DNA of 64,000 nucleotides from Pyrenochaeta sp. MPI-SDFR-AT-0127 (Eukaryota; Ascomycota; Dothideomycetes; Pleosporales; Cucurbitariaceae). Both the position numbers and the translations under genes were made by a program. Shown in pieces: positions 54,978 to 64,000 of the stretch. The stretch spans positions 62,001-126,000 of the forward strand of contig JAGTJM010000065.1 in NCBI GenBank assembly GCA_020747015.1. Direction: 5' to 3'. The number at the start of each line of letters is the position of its first letter. Position 1 is the first letter of the stretch. The notes below the pieces were generated by a model that did not search any database, was not told the origin of the DNA, and saw only the letters and a program-made list of their open reading frames with translations.

Positions 54978-55723
54978 CGCTACTTGTCGAGTGTGACGAG
55001 GAACGCGGTTTGTCGCGGGTTGGCAAGGGAAAACTCGGGACGTGGAGATGTTGTCAACACTTTGCCGGAGTATGAAGGAGGAGGAAAAGAAGACGACGAC
55101 GATGATGATGCGCGGTTAATCGGCGCCGAGGTGTCGTTGCTGTCTCAGTATTTGTGGCCTAGTCGGCATTTCCCCGTGCTCCTGTCGCGCCTGTTGCCTG
55201 TCGCGGTTGTGACCTGAAGGAGTGACCTGAAGGAGTGACCTGAAGGAATGACCTGGCCAGGGTGTGGGTGGGTGTTTCTGAGTTCAAATAACAGTCAGGC
55301 GCATTCACACCCGGTCGCGAGGTCGACGGCGAAGGCGACGAGCCCTCCAAAGCCGGGCCCCCTGCCGCTGGGAGAGTCGTAGGCCATCTAACCGTCTTTG
55401 TGATCGTTCCAAGGTTGACGTCGACTAGGGCTTGGCGGTGAAGAGCCGCTGGTCTCGGGGTTACTCTCAAGAGAGGACTTGTGACTTGTTGCCCTTGTAT
55501 TAGAACGTCGCAAGTATATTATAGGCCGCAGGCAGGGCGACAAAAGATGCAAACATCAAACATTCTTTCTCAAAGAGCTGCATATTCAATTGTGTCCTTT
55601 CTGAGCCTAGCGCCGTTCCAGAGACCAGTTACCCTGATAATCATGCCCTTCATGCTCACCCTATGCTTACTCTTCGCCTGCGGTCCGCCTCAGCGTTTCC
55701 ATCATCACTAAACATCAAGCCAA
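54978..55723. other. Divergent intergenic region
   Basis: This 746-bp stretch separates the phosphatase (minus) and the GTPase (plus). It is GC-rich near the phosphatase and holds the minisatellite at 55211-55255. No coding exon is supported. Confidence 0.4.
55211..55255 (+). repeat. 13-bp minisatellite, about 3.5 units
   Basis: GACCTGAAGGAGT is present twice exactly, then once as GACCTGAAGGAAT, then as a partial GACCTGG. Confidence 0.8.
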
Positions 55724-56537
55724 ATGATTCTCACAAGAAGGAAATACAAGAAAAGTGAAGCAAATGTCGTTGTTCTCGGCGAATCTGGTGTTGGGAAGAC
55801 ACGCTTTTGCGACATGGTAATCTCCCTCGTCTCCCCATCGGTCCATAATCCAAGCATCTTTTCACATGCAACAGTTCATTGAAGGCAAGCCCTTTGTTCT
55901 CTACAGCGCCATTGCACCCGACATCCGTCGACGGAAATTGCTCATCGACGAAGAGATCTGGTCTCTTGATCTCATGGATCTCAATTCCACCCTGATCAGA
56001 GAAGAGGACCCCCAATTCCGCCCGCAATTCTTCAATTCCAGTCTTCTCCAAGCCATAGGTATCGTGCTCATGTACGACGTGACAAGCAAGGCCAGTTTTG
56101 AGAATCTTACTACCCATGCATACATGTACGCGTGGACGCAACGAAGAACGGAGACTACGCATGGTGAGCCGTACTTGACTGGCAGTCAAAGATTTGGCTG
56201 CGTGTTGGTGGGAAATAAGGCGGATCTTGTAAGGAAAGACCCTCGCAAGCGTGAAGTCAGCCAAGAAATGGCAGAGCAGTGGGCACAGAGTCAAGGGTTC
56301 AAGCACTTTGAGGTGAATTCAAACGATAGAGGAGAGGTCGAAACTGCTGTAGAAGCTCTAGTAACGAGTATACGGAGAGTAAGGGCGTGGGATGCTGAGG
56401 AAATCGAAGAGAGAAGGAGGATCGACAGAGAAGAAGAGCAGGACTCGAAGAGCAAAGGGAAGAAAACCAAGACATCCTTTAGCAGTTCCATTAAACAAGC
56501 CTTTAAAACGCCAAATCAAATCCAAAGAACGATGTAG
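55724..56537 (+). CDS. Ras-like small GTPase with degenerate switch II
   Basis: Exons 55724-55816 and 55875-56537 give 251 residues. The P-loop GESGVGKT (about residues 20-27), the G4 motif VGNKADLV and the VMYDVTSKASFENL-like strand (LMYDVTSKASFENL) place it in the Ras superfamily. The G3 region, DTAGQE in Ras, reads DLMDLNSTLIREED, so the catalytic Gln and the conserved Gly are missing and a short insertion follows. The C-terminus is a basic/acidic low-complexity tail (EERRRIDREEEQ) without a CAAX box. GTP hydrolysis may therefore be weak or absent. It belongs to the atypical Ras-like proteins that are frequent in filamentous ascomycetes and mostly unstudied. Confidence 0.75.
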
Positions 56538-56894
56538 CATTCGAGCTTGTGGCATACCACAAGCTAGTCCATGTTGGTGTGGGCTTTCCCTACCCTCCCT
56601 CTTCGTCTTGCCGTAAACACCTTAGGCCATTGTCTCACCAATTCAGAAAAAAACTACGATCAGCCGCATGATCGCTAGCTTTCAATAGATTACTCAACTA
56701 CATTCGCGGGTGCCAAACCAAACAATGACGTCGTGTCGGAAGTAGGTCCGCACGCCAATACATCATCCGAATCACACCCACAGACGACAATTAAGCAAAG
56801 ATCAAGAATCACCCAAGTCTTTTGATATATATTCCTGACATTACTGTTCAAGTCAAGTGCCTCAATAAACTAGTTCCAAGACTTTGTACTTGAA
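56538..56894. other. Intergenic, GST promoter
   Basis: No feature recognised in 357 bp. Confidence 0.4.
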
Positions 56895-57572
56895 ATGACC
56901 GCAAGCATGGAGCCGCTCACCCTCATGTCCGCCACCCCTTCGCCCTTTGCCCGAATGAATCGCATCGCTCTGGCCCTAAAATCAATCCCATTCACGCTCA
57001 AAAACGAAATACCCTGGGAATCCACAACCGAGACTCCACAATACAACCCGTTGGAGAAACTCCCAATCCTCATCTTCCCCGATGGCAGGCCGCCCGTCTA
57101 CGACAGCGCACACATTCAAGAGTACATTGTGCGCAAGTTCGCAGACCGCGGACCAAAGCTGATTACTGGTGATTTGGACCAGGATCTAGAGATTCGGCAG
57201 ATTGTTGTGCTAAGTGAAGGTTGTTTGGATGCCATTGTTATCAACCGCTTCGAAAGCCGGCGGGAGGAAGCTGTGCGATCAAAGCCTTGGATGGACAGAC
57301 AGAACCGCAAGATCGATGGTGCAATGAGAGCCTTCGACGATATGGTGTCTGGGCGAAAGAATGCAGGGAAGGAGTATCTTGTGGGTGATGACTTGACGAT
57401 TGCAGACATTGCAGTCATTTGCACTATTGGCTTTATCGACTTTGCGGGGATGCGACCAGAGTGGAAGACCAAATACGCCACTTTGGCAAACTGGTTTGAC
57501 AAGTTGGATGCGAGGAAAGAATTCGAGGAGACGAGGCCTGTCATGTTTGACTTGAAGGAGACAGTTGTCTAG
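56895..57572 (+). CDS. Glutathione S-transferase
   Basis: A single exon encodes 225 residues. The thioredoxin-like N-terminal domain has SATPSPFARMNRIALALK, EKLPILIFPDGRPPVYDSAHIQEYI with the cis-Pro and the glutathione-binding acidic Ser region. The helical C-terminal domain has GDDLTIADIAVICTIGFIDF, the usual N-capping box. The active-site residue sits where many fungal and bacterial GSTs use Ser or Cys (SPFAR). It is convergent with the flavin monooxygenase (57 bp apart), so the two could share a detoxification context, but this is only proximity. The substrate is unknown. Confidence 0.85.
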   Translation: MTASMEPLTLMSATPSPFARMNRIALALKSIPFTLKNEIPWESTTETPQYNPLEKLPILIFPDGRPPVYDSAHIQEYIVRKFADRGPKLITGDLDQDLEIRQIVVLSEGCLDAIVINRFESRREEAVRSKPWMDRQNRKIDGAMRAFDDMVSGRKNAGKEYLVGDDLTIADIAVICTIGFIDFAGMRPEWKTKYATLANWFDKLDARKEFEETRPVMFDLKETVV

Positions 57573-57628
57573 CATTCAGCACCTCAGTCCCAGAAAATCA
57601 GCCTGTATTTGTACAACCAACCGTAGCT

Positions 57629-59380
57629 TCAAATGTTCTTCTTCGCTTCACCCTGTGTTCTTTTCAAATAGTCTCCTAAAATTCCCTTGATTCTCTTCGA
57701 ACCCATCTCCCCAAACAGGCCCCTCTCCCTTCTAATCCCTTCCATTCCCAGATCTTCAAGCAACTGATCCGTATATGGCACCATGTCAAAGAAAAAGAAG
57801 CTCCCTCTTTGCCCCTTTGCTGGATATCGTCGCTTCATCCACGCATTCACTAGCGCAACTTCATCCCTCATATGCGCCTGGCTGGGCAATTTGATATGGC
57901 CGTCGAAAACCGCAATAGCGTACAGGGACTGAACCTCAGAGTTGTACGTGTGGTTTGCAAAATTTGTGCGCCCGAGGAACGCTATCGTTGGGCTAGTTGA
58001 TGTGGTGGGGAAGATGGAACGGTATAGGCGAAACGGTGTTGTTCCTGCCGCCTTCTTGTAATACACAGGCGGTTTGGCGAGATTTGGAAAGCGACGCAGA
58101 ACTTTTGCATCTGCTTCTTTCTCTAGTAAAGTCCACTTGTCTACCTCGTCTGCATCAGCGGATCTAGGGGGCAGTGATGAAATCGTGGTCGCAAGACCGA
58201 GCGAGGCCGAGGCTTGAGCGCCAAAGTAGGGAGTTGTTTCATGCCATCCCGTTGCATACACGATAACATCGGCTTTGATGGTGGTATCATCATGGAGTGT
58301 GAAGTCAGTCGGGGATATTTTTTCGATGTCTTGCCGATATACTTTGACTTTGGAAGCGATTGTGTCATAAAAGTCAGGTCGCTGATTTACACCACTGCTG
58401 GATATCTGCCAGAATAACGGACCATCTGGCGTCAAGTTTGCAAATCCGTTTTCTCGCGCTGTTGTGTCTTTTCGGTTGTATTTTGCGCGCCCGTACACAT
58501 CGCTTTGCACACCCATCCAAAGCAAGCCCAGGAATGCACGACCAATGGCGGTCAGGTTGAGGAACCAAGTCCACCAGTTCTGAGGTGTATAAATACATCC
58601 CGTAATGGTGGCCATAAAACTGGTATGGAACGCTGTGTTCGCATTGCGATACTTATTAACCGGCGCATCGGCGGGAAGATACGCAGCTGGTCCGTTTCCG
58701 CTCTTGCGAATGACCCAGTGTACATCTTTCAACCCAGATTTTGCACATGCGTAGGCTACGTCCCCGGCCGACTTGCCACCACCAACGACAACTACGTGGT
58801 TCTTTGGCTGCAGAATGGTGGATGAATGTCGACCGAAGTCCTTCGAGTGGATCTGCAAGCCACGAAAAGATTCTGAGCCATTAATCTGCGGTATATTCGC
58901 GAGTGAAGTAAGCCCTGTAGCGTCGATGACCTTTTTTGCGGCATACTTTCCACCAGAAGTCGTCGTAGCTTTCCAAACTTCGCCTTCTTTCCACAGCCTT
59001 TTCACCCCTGAATTACAGACAATCCTGTCCCGCAAGCTCTTTCCTCCAAATTCGTGTTCATCAACATAATCTTCCAAGTACTTTGCAAAATGCTTCGCAG
59101 GGAAATGTTGATAATATGACTCTTCACCTTCAGGCAGGTTGAGAGGTTTGTCAGAGTATTCCCAGATCTCTAGTGGTGACTGCGTGAAGAAATGCGGATA
59201 GACACGTTCTTTGCTCCATACGCCTCCAGGACTTTCACCGGCTTCTAGGGCGAGGACACTATGAGTTGGATGTATGCTGAGGTATGTACGTAAAGCTTGA
59301 ACACCATATATACCGCAGCCAATGATGAGGAGGTCCAGAGGGTCATTATTCTCGCGCCGTTGTTGTGCGTTTAAAGGCAT
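57629..59380 (-). CDS. Flavin-containing monooxygenase (FAD/NADPH)
   Basis: A single exon encodes 583 residues. The FAD-binding GCGIYG motif follows LLIIG at residues 18-25. SPGGVWSKERVYPHF is the FMO-type flavin contact. FRGLQIHSKDFGRH resembles the FxGxxxHxxx signature of class B monooxygenases, and VVVVGGGKSAGDVAYA binds NADPH. VIDATGLTSLANIP and IVYATGWHET are the expected ATG-type strands. Such enzymes oxidise N, S or carbonyl substrates and are common in secondary metabolism. Aside from the GST no pathway genes flank it. It has no intron and no membrane segment strong enough to call. Confidence 0.9.
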   Translation of the reverse strand: MPLNAQQRRENNDPLDLLIIGCGIYGVQALRTYLSIHPTHSVLALEAGESPGGVWSKERVYPHFFTQSPLEIWEYSDKPLNLPEGEESYYQHFPAKHFAKYLEDYVDEHEFGGKSLRDRIVCNSGVKRLWKEGEVWKATTTSGGKYAAKKVIDATGLTSLANIPQINGSESFRGLQIHSKDFGRHSSTILQPKNHVVVVGGGKSAGDVAYACAKSGLKDVHWVIRKSGNGPAAYLPADAPVNKYRNANTAFHTSFMATITGCIYTPQNWWTWFLNLTAIGRAFLGLLWMGVQSDVYGRAKYNRKDTTARENGFANLTPDGPLFWQISSSGVNQRPDFYDTIASKVKVYRQDIEKISPTDFTLHDDTTIKADVIVYATGWHETTPYFGAQASASLGLATTISSLPPRSADADEVDKWTLLEKEADAKVLRRFPNLAKPPVYYKKAAGTTPFRLYRSIFPTTSTSPTIAFLGRTNFANHTYNSEVQSLYAIAVFDGHIKLPSQAHMRDEVALVNAWMKRRYPAKGQRGSFFFFDMVPYTDQLLEDLGMEGIRRERGLFGEMGSKRIKGILGDYLKRTQGEAKKNI

Positions 59381-59502
59381 AGTGTGATAAGCAGCTACTT
59401 GCCGTTCAATTACGCGAGTGTGGTAATTAGAGGCAGGAGAAGCACTGAAATATGTTCTTTATATTATCAACCAGCGCGTACGCCCCTCCCCAGCTGAGCA
59501 CT

Positions 59503-59847
59503 ATGGCGCTGGTAGCTGGAACTCCTAGCTCCGACGCGATTGCTTTGTCCACCGGCTTTGGTATAAGCTCGCCAAATCCTCCAATCACGGCCCTTTTCTA
59601 TCGATCAGCTGAACGCGAACCAAAGATTTACATTTATGAGCTAGATGATCCTGGTCGCAAAACCGCTAGTTTCCTGTTGCGGAGTAAAGTGCATTTCTTA
59701 GTAGATGGCTTGCTCCGTCTGAATTTCGATCTTTTCTCGGATTCGCCCAATGATATGGTTTATTACCAACTCCGAAATCTTTCTTTCCCTCGAGTATTCA
59801 GACCATCGTGTGAAACCCAAACGTCAAGAAACCTGATTCTGTCATGA
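59503..59847 (+). CDS. Hypothetical small protein
   Basis: An open frame of 114 codons from ATG 59503 (or 131 from ATG 59452) with coding-like composition and a hydrophilic product (PKIYIYELDDPGRKTASFLL). It has no family that I recognise. It starts 72-123 bp from the flavin monooxygenase start on the opposite strand, and its end overlaps the RTA1 stop codon by six bases. It may be spurious. Confidence 0.3.
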   Translation: MALVAGTPSSDAIALSTGFGISSPNPPITALFYRSAEREPKIYIYELDDPGRKTASFLLRSKVHFLVDGLLRLNFDLFSDSPNDMVYYQLRNLSFPRVFRPSCETQTSRNLILS

Positions 59848-60781
59848 CGTATGCTCAGAATACTTCTTCATATGAACATGGTCGATATCCGCGCTCACAT
59901 TTTCGCCTGTAGGTTCAATTCCCGAATCGGTCTGACCATCCTGTAACTGTGGTGGATACCAAATGTAGAAGACAATCATAATTACAAGCATCAGTACTCC
60001 ATCGAAGACGTACACTGGCCATTCGTTCTTGAACAGGTAGCTATCATGTCCCGCAATAAATTCCACGAGCCGGAAGATGTTGCGTATCGAGATGATGACC
60101 GAGGTGCCGTACAGCATGTTGAGGACCGACTCCCATGGGATATTAACGCTCCCACCCGTTCCGGCAAGATGGGTCCGAAAATTCCTATGGAAGAGCAAGC
60201 AGCAGTACATAAAGCCTGCGAAGATCAAGACCTGCAGCATTAATCCTGCAACAATGACACCGTTTCCAACTTTCTCCAGATGCGGCTTTGGTAAAAATCC
60301 CGCACCGGTCGATTGTATGTTCAGACAAAGGAGATCTCCACCAACAAAGAACCATGTGCACCATCGTGGAGTAATAAGCGAGAAGTGTTCACCATGAATC
60401 GCTCGTACGACCCGAGAGTATACCATGTACAGCGTTCCAGCAAACAGACAGGGCGGCAGGAGGATGAATATGGCTTGAAGGAGGAAGGGGGCGAGGGAAC
60501 CCGTATGAGATGTTGCAATTCCTCGACATGCATAGCCTATCGTTTCGCCTATAAGATAATCTGTTAGCGTTGGCTATTTTATTAACGCTGGGGGGCTTTT
60601 TTTGGAACATACTGGCACCTCCAATGATGAAGGGGATGCAAAACCATGTTTGATATTTGACCATTTTTTTGGCATGAGCGATGGTAAGGAGTGTAAAGAG
60701 GATTGCGAAGAGGATTGCTGTCGGAAGGTTGGGGATATACTTCCACAAATATGCTCCTTTGTATGTGTCGATAGTTGGCAT
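59842..60781 (-). CDS. RTA1-like membrane protein
   Basis: Exons 60613-60781 and 59842-60548 give 291 residues. Seven hydrophobic helices are recognisable. RTA1 landmarks are WFCIPFIIGGASETIGYACR across the splice, ILLPPCLFAGTLYMVYSR, FFVGGDLLCLNIQSTGAG, IRNIFRLVEFIAGHDSYLF and the conserved YVFDGVLM before the last helix. Members include yeast Rsb1 (sphingoid-base export) and Rta1 (7-aminocholesterol resistance). They are linked to lipid translocation and stress resistance. The substrate cannot be told. The tail is polar and acidic. Confidence 0.9.
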
Positions 60782-61407
60782 GGTTGGGTGAGGACAATGG
60801 TGTGACCCTTTTAATTTTTTATGTTCTTAACTATAGAATGCTTAATAGAAATTACGACAAGTAAAATATTTTTTATGGGACAAGCGGGAAGGGATAAGAT
60901 ACTCTGAGAATGCCTATGAGAAGACGCAGTCACCGTTAAATATAATACAGCGATTAGTCTATTCTGACCTTGCCCATACCTGACTGACCTACAACCAAGA
61001 CATACTTTTATTCCAGCTGCGGGCCCGCGTGTACCAATGAGGCGGTCAAATGCTTGGTCTCCGTTCATGCCTCGTTTCTCACTGAAATTCTGTGCCGAAA
61101 TGGGTTTTACTTGCGAGATGAGGCGCCTAATTCACGGAGACGTTACCTACGTTCTTGTGAAATAAGCTGACCATAGGTAAAAGTTGTCCATTCATGACAC
61201 TTGATTGGCGCATTCAGAATAAGGCGGACCATAGGAGCCTCGCATTGTCGAACACGCGTATTACATAATCGATCATTTGCACCAAAATAGTGTCTCTCAC
61301 GTCGAAAAGCCAAGGCCCATTATTGCCAAGCGGCCTTGCTGACGTAGATAATCGGAGCAAATATAAGGTAATACGCGTGTTGATGTTCATACATACATGC
61401 GACAAAG
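60782..61407. other. Divergent intergenic region
   Basis: This separates the RTA1 gene (minus) and the zinc-cluster gene (plus). AT-rich; nothing recognised. Confidence 0.4.
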
Positions 61408-62790
61408 ATGCTTCGCCGGAGCCACAAGAAGTCACAGAGAGGTTGCTTGGAGTGGTAAGTGTCATGGTTTTCCCTAGGGCCAAGGTTATTGCCTTGCCAT
61501 TTCTCTCTGCCTTCGACCGAACTATACTGACATAATCATAGCAAGCGACGGCACGTTAAAGTAAGCCACTTTCTGCAAAATGTCGTTTGTCGTGACTAAT
61601 CTCAATGGCTTCCTTGTCATCAGCGTGACGAAATCCGCCCTCGTTGTAGGCTCTGCATGGCTTCCGATCGAGAGTGTAGCTTCACATTTCAAGCGACACA
61701 GACAGTCCTACCAATAACAGACTCATCATCGCAACTAGTGAACCCGGGAACTGCCCATAGTCACGTTACTTCTGCCAAATCTGGGGCTGTGTGTCTGACT
61801 TCAGTGCACTACGATGCTAGAGTGTCAAACAAGCCAACTGTGTATGACCAGTATGATCCAACTTCTGACGACGCGATCAACTTCAGCCACATGGAGCTTC
61901 TTATCCACTTAACGCTTAATAATGACATGTTTAATCTAGGTGTTGGCATCGAAGACTATCACTCCTTTGGTCTCCCGCTTGGACTTAAGGCAGCCCTCAA
62001 AGCACCGTATCTAATGTATCAGATTCTCGCGTTCTCTGCTCGGCACCTGGCATTCTTGAATCCTGAGCGCTCACAGCCATACCTTCACCAAGTTGTCATA
62101 CTACAGACTCGCGCTGTTTCTCAATTCACTGCGGTTCCAATCGATGTCGACCAATCCAATTGTGTGCCTGTGCTGCTGTTCTCATCCGTCTTGGGCCATC
62201 ACCTATTTGCCGATACGCTTGTCACGCGCGATGCCCGCGGCTTGGACGCCTTCATTGTCCACTATGTGCAGTGTGTGCAGACATACAGGGGTGTCTACAA
62301 TATCGCCGTCTCTGCGTGGCCATTATTTATGGAATCGGAGCTAGCATCAATATTGTCGCTGAGCAAAAGTTTCACCTCCCGTGAACCCAAAGGAAACGAT
62401 TGTCAAGGCGTTAGCCAGCGAATTGAGAGTACGTTGACTTTGACCGAGGGGGAGAAGGACGCTTGTAGGCGGGCGATCCAGTATCTGCAGGTCGGACTTG
62501 ATGCAGCATTAGCGGTGGATCTGAAGGACGTGCCGATCAATCGGTTCCAGATGATTTCTGAATGGACTATGCTAGTTCCACCTGAATTTACAAGTATGCT
62601 AGCTAGGAAAAGACCGGAAGCATTGATAGTACTCGCGCACTATGCATTGTTGCTCCACCATGGTAGGCATCTATGGCAAGTTGGGGATGCTGGAGCGTAT
62701 ATCCTAGGCATCATTGGAGACCACCTTGGACTAGAGTGGGATTGTTGGCTGGAGTATCCGCGAGCGAGAGTTAATGCAACTGTCAGTTGA
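61408..62790 (+). CDS. Zn2Cys6 transcription factor with third zinc Cys replaced by Arg
   Basis: Exons 61408-61454, 61542-61560 and 61624-62790 give 410 residues. The zinc cluster is split by two introns and a 19-nt microexon: GCLEC ends exon 1 by a split Cys codon, KRRHVK is the microexon, and exon 3 begins R-D-E-IRPRCRLCMASDRECSF. Five cysteines are in place; the one before D-E, normally the third, is CGT (Arg). The rest is the fungal transcription-factor middle domain (HMELLIHLTLNNDMF, APYLMYQILAFSARHLAFLNP, LLHHGRHLWQVGDAGAYILG). It may regulate neighbours beyond the right edge. The Cys loss would be expected to damage zinc binding. Confidence 0.8.
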
Positions 62791-63036
62791 ACTTTTGAAG
62801 CCTCTATCTGATACCTTCCAGTGGGTAATGATACTTGGCTCTTTCGAGGCATGGCGGTACCTCAAGGAGTTTTGCCATGTCTAATCATCGGAGTCGAATG
62901 AGGATAACATAGAATGGCCGGAAACGTTTTTATTCACAAAGGTCACTCTCAGTGGAAGTGTCTATGATCCTGATGAGACGAAACTTGTAGAGAACTGAGA
63001 TTCAACGGCAGTAGTAAGCTTCACCTCGTATAGTGC

Positions 63037-63380
63037 CCTTCAAAAGACAAGGTTTTTCATTACTCTTACTTCTATGCTCATTAAAGTGCCTATCGTTATA
63101 GATTGATCCACCTCGCTGGCTGTCCTTCAAAAGACATTATTCTTCGCTACTTTCATTTGTGCGCTCATCAAAGTGCTCATTGTTCACAGATTAATCTAAC
63201 GCGCAGATTGTACCTTCAAAAGACGTCATTTGCTACTACTGTTACTTATGTGTTCATTCAAGTGCTAATTGGTTACAGATTAATCCGCATCGCCAGCTAG
63301 CCTTTAGAAGACTTTTTAATACTTTTAATTGTGTTCTCATCAAGTGCCTATTGTTCACAGATTGATCCACCTCGCCATCC
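63037..63380. repeat. Tandem array, four copies of an 87-89-bp unit
   Basis: Units start with CCTT(C/T)A(A/G)AAGAC at 63037, 63124, 63213 and 63301 and end in an (A)CAGATT(A/G)ATC block. The last unit runs into the amine oxidase gene: its final 26 bases (GATTGATCCACCTCGCC region) encode the protein's end and stop on the minus strand. The first unit ends with nearly the same sequence. The array therefore arose by tandem duplication of the gene's 3' end and flank, followed by divergence. The 246 bp between 62791 and 63036 show only a partial further unit near 63020. Confidence 0.8.
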
Positions 63381-64000
63381 AAAAGCGATTGACTTCCTTT
63401 GCATCATCCACAAGCCCGATGTCAAGTAACATCTGCACACTCCCTCTAACAGCACTCTCCAACGCACTAAAAACCCAGCTGTGGGTATAACTCGTATGTT
63501 CCCCAATGAAGACGGTGTTGAATTCCGTTTGCCAGAATGCCGGCAAGTAGAGTTGCTGTTGCGGTACAATAGGTACTGCCCAGGACCCTGCATGGTGCTC
63601 ATCCGACTCCCAGCAATGTCTCGCGTAGTTACCTGTGAACATTTCGTTCGCGATGGGGCCGTGGAGCTCGACCATGGCGCGCTGAATGTAGGCGATATGT
63701 TCGGCTTCGGGCATTGCGCATGCGACGACAGCGTCGGTGCTGGAAATGTATGATGTGAGCATAACGCCTGGACCAGTGCTGTTGATCTTGTAGCTGGGAT
63801 AGCAGATCTGCCCAATGCCATAGATGTCGACTCGGCCGCAACCGCCAATGATTGGGTGCTCAAGATGCTCCCAGTAACGTTCTTTATACTGCATAGCGAC
63901 TTTCACAGATCCGTCGAAGACGGTGCGGTCAATAGCCCGCCGCATAAGGGATGAGTGAGGTGGAAGCTTCCAAAAGCGTAGGAGGTTGAACGGAACAGAG
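63355..64000 (-). CDS. Flavin-containing amine oxidase, C-terminal part (gene continues past right edge)
   Basis: The frame is open from the window edge to a stop at 63355, giving at least 215 residues. MRRAIDRTVFDGSVKVAMQYKERYWE fits the substrate-domain strand of L-amino-acid/monoamine oxidases. GSWAVPIVPQQ and the closing FNTVFIGEHTSYTHSWVFSALESAVRG form the C-terminal FAD-binding motif (G-E-H-T then W-x-x-A-xE-S). The N-terminal Rossmann part lies outside. The reaction would be oxidative deamination of an amine or amino acid; the substrate is unknown. Its 3' end is part of the tandem array. Confidence 0.85.
   Translation of the reverse strand, partial: SVPFNLLRFWKLPPHSSLMRRAIDRTVFDGSVKVAMQYKERYWEHLEHPIIGGCGRVDIYGIGQICYPSYKINSTGPGVMLTSYISSTDAVVACAMPEAEHIAYIQRAMVELHGPIANEMFTGNYARHCWESDEHHAGSWAVPIVPQQQLYLPAFWQTEFNTVFIGEHTSYTHSWVFSALESAVRGSVQMLLDIGLVDDAKEVNRFWMARWINL

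Noticed and set aside
1..64000. CRISPR arrays, bacterial operons, rRNA genes, intact transposons
   Set aside because: No regularly spaced short repeats, no transposase or reverse transcriptase motifs, and no rRNA sequence were seen; the window is eukaryotic.

Overview
The window is nuclear DNA from a filamentous ascomycete. The evidence is short introns (46-112 nt) with GT..AG ends, fungal-only families (Clr5, HET, NB-ARC/TPR STAND, RTA1, DUF1996, Zn2Cys6) and plant cell-wall enzymes. The mix suggests a plant-associated Dothideomycete such as a member of Pleosporales; that is inference. All gene models were spliced by eye and checked for phase and for a total length divisible by three.

0-17.7 kb is mostly housekeeping: a small Clr5-domain gene, a fungal F-box-like paralogue, a five-exon nitrate transporter (nrtA type) with a GATA-rich promoter, a PAQR/Izh membrane receptor, the PKA catalytic subunit, a GT8-like type II membrane protein divergent from the splicing factor Prp38, two more F-box-like paralogues in tandem, and a Cys-rich single-span membrane protein.

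17.7-34.7 kb is an accessory block. It holds a helical-N-terminus ankyrin protein, a gene-poor stretch with a dehydrogenase relic, and a divergent pair: a SesB/SERAC1-like alpha/beta hydrolase and an NB-ARC/TPR NLR. Next come a HET-domain gene, a duplicated copy of the HET gene tail, a broken CE1 acetylxylan esterase, and a P450 with a premature stop. The hydrolase C-terminus and the NLR N-terminus share a 17-residue Gly/Asn-rich motif encoded in separate exons. This is the layout of fungal amyloid-signalling NLR/effector pairs (HET-S/NWD2; SBP/PNT1) and is the main discovery candidate here.

35-45.4 kb returns to mainly core genes: coronin, two unknown small genes, PEX11, an amidase and a secreted DUF1996 protein. 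45.4-53.5 kb is looser: a 90-residue secreted protein with ten cysteines, a 3.2-kb gene-poor stretch, a DUF2306 membrane protein, a GH11 xylanase and a three-exon small conserved gene. 53.8-64 kb holds a PPN2-like phosphatase, a degenerate Ras-like GTPase, a GST, a flavin monooxygenase, an RTA1 protein, a Zn2Cys6 factor whose third cysteine codon reads Arg, an 88-bp tandem array, and the 3' part of a flavin amine oxidase that runs off the right edge.
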